From Streptomyces albipurpureus (lineage in GTDB: Bacteria; Actinomycetota; Actinomycetes; Streptomycetales; Streptomycetaceae), in NCBI RefSeq assembly GCF_023701525.1, contig NZ_JAMQAW010000025.1:1-64000 (forward strand): 64,000 nucleotides of DNA, written 5' to 3'. The position numbers and the translations under genes are program-made. Shown here piece by piece: positions 62,218 through 64,000 of the stretch. Position 1 is the stretch's first letter; each line of letters begins with the position of its first letter. The notes beneath the pieces are model-generated. The model was given only the letters and a program-made list of their open reading frames with translations, was not told the DNA's origin and searched no databases.

Positions 62218-64000
62218 TCATCCGCTGCGGCGTTCGGCAGGGGTCCGGGCGAACGCGCCGCGCAGTACGAGGTGCAGCACGAACTCGGCGGCGTTGCGCG
62301 CCGCCGGAACTTGGTGGTCATCCGTCTTGTCCGCACCCCAGTCGCAGATGCTCTTGATGAGGATGCTCTCGACCCCGGCGGAGCGGGCCGCGGCGTAGAA
62401 CGCGGCTCCCTCCATGTCTCCTCCGATGGCGTCGGGATGTCGGTCGACCAGTTCCCGCACGGTCGTTGCTGAGTTCAGGAGCTTTCCCCAGGAGAGCATG
62501 AGGCCCGCCGATACCCGCACCGTGGACTTTCTGCTCCAACTCCGCTGGGCCGCGCGGGCGGCGGAGAGCAGCATCGGTGAGGTGACGACGTATTCGCCGC
62601 GGAGGCGCTCATGGACTCGACGGTCCCCATCGATGGGCTTTCCGTGCTCTAGGTCCCGGGTCTTCTCGGAATCGACGAGCTTTCCGTGGTCGAGGTCGTG
62701 GATCTTCTCGGAGATGAGGACGTCACCCAACTGTTGGGGATCGGGCCGCAGACCGTAGCAAATGCCGGTGATAAGAGCGTAGTGCGGTTCGAGGTGCCGG
62801 ATCGCGTCGCCGGTCACCGCTGGCACACCCGCCGCGTTGGTGCTCCCTTGAGCCGCCTGGACGACGAAGAGCCGGGCGCCGCCCACCAGGCCGACATCGA
62901 AAACGGGGATGGGAGCATCGAAGTCGGGCTCGATCTCCCGGCCGGTGTGGCTCTCCAGGGCGTCGAGCACCGCGTCTCGTTCCACGTCCGCCACCGTCAC
63001 GATGAGGACCCTGCTCGTTCCCATGCTCTGCCTCCGTGTTTCGATCCGATGCCGTCGTTGTCGCGCGAGGTCGCGGGTGTGGAAGGTGAAGGCGGCGAGC
63101 GTCACCAGCATCACGCTGGGCAGCACCGCGGAGGACGTCCAGCCGAACACCACGGCTGTTCTGCTGACCGGTTCGATCCCGGGGGCGGTGTCCCAGACAA
63201 GTTGGTAGGCGGTCCACGTCAACGCCCGCCCGTAGGAGTCGGCCGCCGTCCCGCATCGGTCCGGGGCGCAGGCCTCGCGTTCCTGGCCCATCAGGAGGTA
63301 GACGAGGCCCAGCACCACCCCGACGACGGAGACGAGAAAGAAGCGGACGAACGGCACGGTCCGCTCGGGGAAAGCCAGCAGATCCTCCGGTCGCGCCCCC
63401 AGGCTCCACAGCACATGACCGCCGTCCGGGCCGTGCAGCACCCGGTCTCCGAGGCGATCCAGCCATGCCAACGCCTCATCACCGGTCACTCCCGCCCGTG
63501 CGACGGCGAGCGCGGTGGCGAGCCGGACCGGACCCATCTGTGCGCCGCGGTCCGCAACGGGTTGCCGCACCCCGGCAGCGATGAGCCGGTGCAGTCGCAC
63601 CCGGGTCTGGGTGGTCAACTCGTCGATGCGGTGGGGCTGTTCCTGGTGGAACAGCCGCACGGACCACAGTTCGGCCAGTTCCGCCGAGTCGGCGCGTTCC
63701 CCGATGCTGTGCGTACGGCCGAAGAACACCTGCCAGACGAGCTGCACCAGCAGCACCCCGACGGTGTACACCAGCGCGACCATCACCATCACGAGGATGG
63801 AGGCGTGCATCGCCGGGAACGGTAGGAGAGCGAAGGCGACCAGCAGCACCAGGAACGGGGGCACCCCGAAGACGACGGCGCCCCATCTCCTGTCCAACCA
63901 ACGCAGCAGCACGAGCCGGAGGCCGCCGAAGCGGGCACCGCGCCACAGCTCCGTTCGCGCCGCCGGCGGTTCCAACAGCGCGAATCCGCCGGGCCCTTGC
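62218..64000 (-). CDS. Membrane-anchored nucleoside phosphorylase (5' cut off by window)
   Basis: At least 594 codons are open; the frame has no stop before the window edge, so the start is outside. The N-terminal part has membrane helices at about residues 31-53, 58-85, 207-229 and 275-299 (numbered from a possible TTG at 63975). The C-terminal half (from about 318) is a purine-nucleoside phosphorylase/MTA-nucleosidase fold (COG0775): RVLIVTVADVERDAVLDALE, FVVQAAQGSTNAAGVPAVTG, GDMEGAAFYAAARSAGVESI and KSICDWGADKTDDHQVPAAR. Such domains occur as effectors that destroy nucleotides in conflict systems. A role with the NACHT gene is inferred only from closeness. Confidence 0.87.
   Translation of the reverse strand, partial: QGPGGFALLEPPAARTELWRGARFGGLRLVLLRWLDRRWGAVVFGVPPFLVLLVAFALLPFPAMHASILVMVMVALVYTVGVLLVQLVWQVFFGRTHSIGERADSAELAELWSVRLFHQEQPHRIDELTTQTRVRLHRLIAAGVRQPVADRGAQMGPVRLATALAVARAGVTGDEALAWLDRLGDRVLHGPDGGHVLWSLGARPEDLLAFPERTVPFVRFFLVSVVGVVLGLVYLLMGQEREACAPDRCGTAADSYGRALTWTAYQLVWDTAPGIEPVSRTAVVFGWTSSAVLPSVMLVTLAAFTFHTRDLARQRRHRIETRRQSMGTSRVLIVTVADVERDAVLDALESHTGREIEPDFDAPIPVFDVGLVGGARLFVVQAAQGSTNAAGVPAVTGDAIRHLEPHYALITGICYGLRPDPQQLGDVLISEKIHDLDHGKLVDSEKTRDLEHGKPIDGDRRVHERLRGEYVVTSPMLLSAARAAQRSWSRKSTVRVSAGLMLSWGKLLNSATTVRELVDRHPDAIGGDMEGAAFYAAARSAGVESILIKSICDWGADKTDDHQVPAARNAAEFVLHLVLRGAFARTPAERRSG

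Noticed and set aside
62686..63825. 379-codon plus-strand frame opposite the phosphorylase fusion
   Set aside because: Antisense shadow: no domains and a histidine/glycine-rich composition, while the minus strand encodes a clear PNP domain.

Overview
The window is high-GC actinomycete DNA and almost certainly comes from a Streptomyces or a close relative. Codons end mostly in G or C, Shine-Dalgarno sites are AAGGAG-like, and many genes overlap as ATGA or GTGA. The gene families point the same way: a SARP regulator, an LmbU-family regulator, a chaplin-like secreted peptide, a DasR-type site next to a CBM2 protein, and F420/FMN luciferase-like enzymes.

Positions 1-26.8 kb are the right-hand part of a biosynthetic cluster for a glycosylated non-ribosomal peptide. 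A terminal NRPS module (A domain with an embedded methyltransferase, PCP, thioesterase) enters from the left. It is followed by a type II thioesterase, a P450, two Fe/2-oxoglutarate oxygenases (a PhyH-type enzyme and a proline 3-hydroxylase-like enzyme) and a free-standing PCP, which together suggest hydroxylated amino-acid building blocks. A SARP and an LmbU-family protein are the likely pathway regulators. A glycosyltransferase, RmlA, RmlB, a 2,3-dehydratase, an aldo/keto 3-ketoreductase, an RmlC-type epimerase, a 4-ketoreductase and a NovP-like O-methyltransferase form a nearly complete route to an O-methylated 2,6-dideoxy-L-hexose. The sugar genes are split by a PadR-DUF1048-ABC exporter block and by decayed DNA (IS4-like and ISAzo13-like transposase remnants, frameshifted PadR and LiaX-like genes, ABC ATPase and rmlB fragments).

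From 27 to 36 kb lie mixed accessory genes: a chaplin-like peptide, a TPR protein, a relic of a cation/proton antiporter, a two-component system, a DUF3040 protein, a methyltransferase with an iron box, a CBM2-FnIII protein with a DasR-like site, and a maltokinase-cap protein.

From 36.2 to 44.5 kb is a coherent redox/electrophile-stress locus: a nitroreductase, an MBL-fold hydrolase, a MarR regulator, a YhgE-like membrane protein, an NAD(P)H:FMN reductase, a luciferase-like monooxygenase and a glutathionyl-hydroquinone-reductase-type transferase. Five palindromes of the form TTCGTT-N4-AACGAA (one arm imperfect in one of them) and a sixth weaker copy sit in its promoters, so it looks like one MarR regulon.

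From 44.7 to 57.3 kb are scattered housekeeping or accessory genes, among them a MerR-HEAT protein, a Nudix hydrolase, an SDR, an HTH-NB-ARC-TPR regulator, a luciferase-like oxidoreductase and an alpha/beta hydrolase. From 57.7 kb to the right edge is a possible defence or signalling island: a large NACHT-type STAND ATPase coupled to a small partner, a four-helix membrane protein, and a membrane-anchored nucleoside phosphorylase that runs off the window. I found no rRNA, tRNA or CRISPR array.
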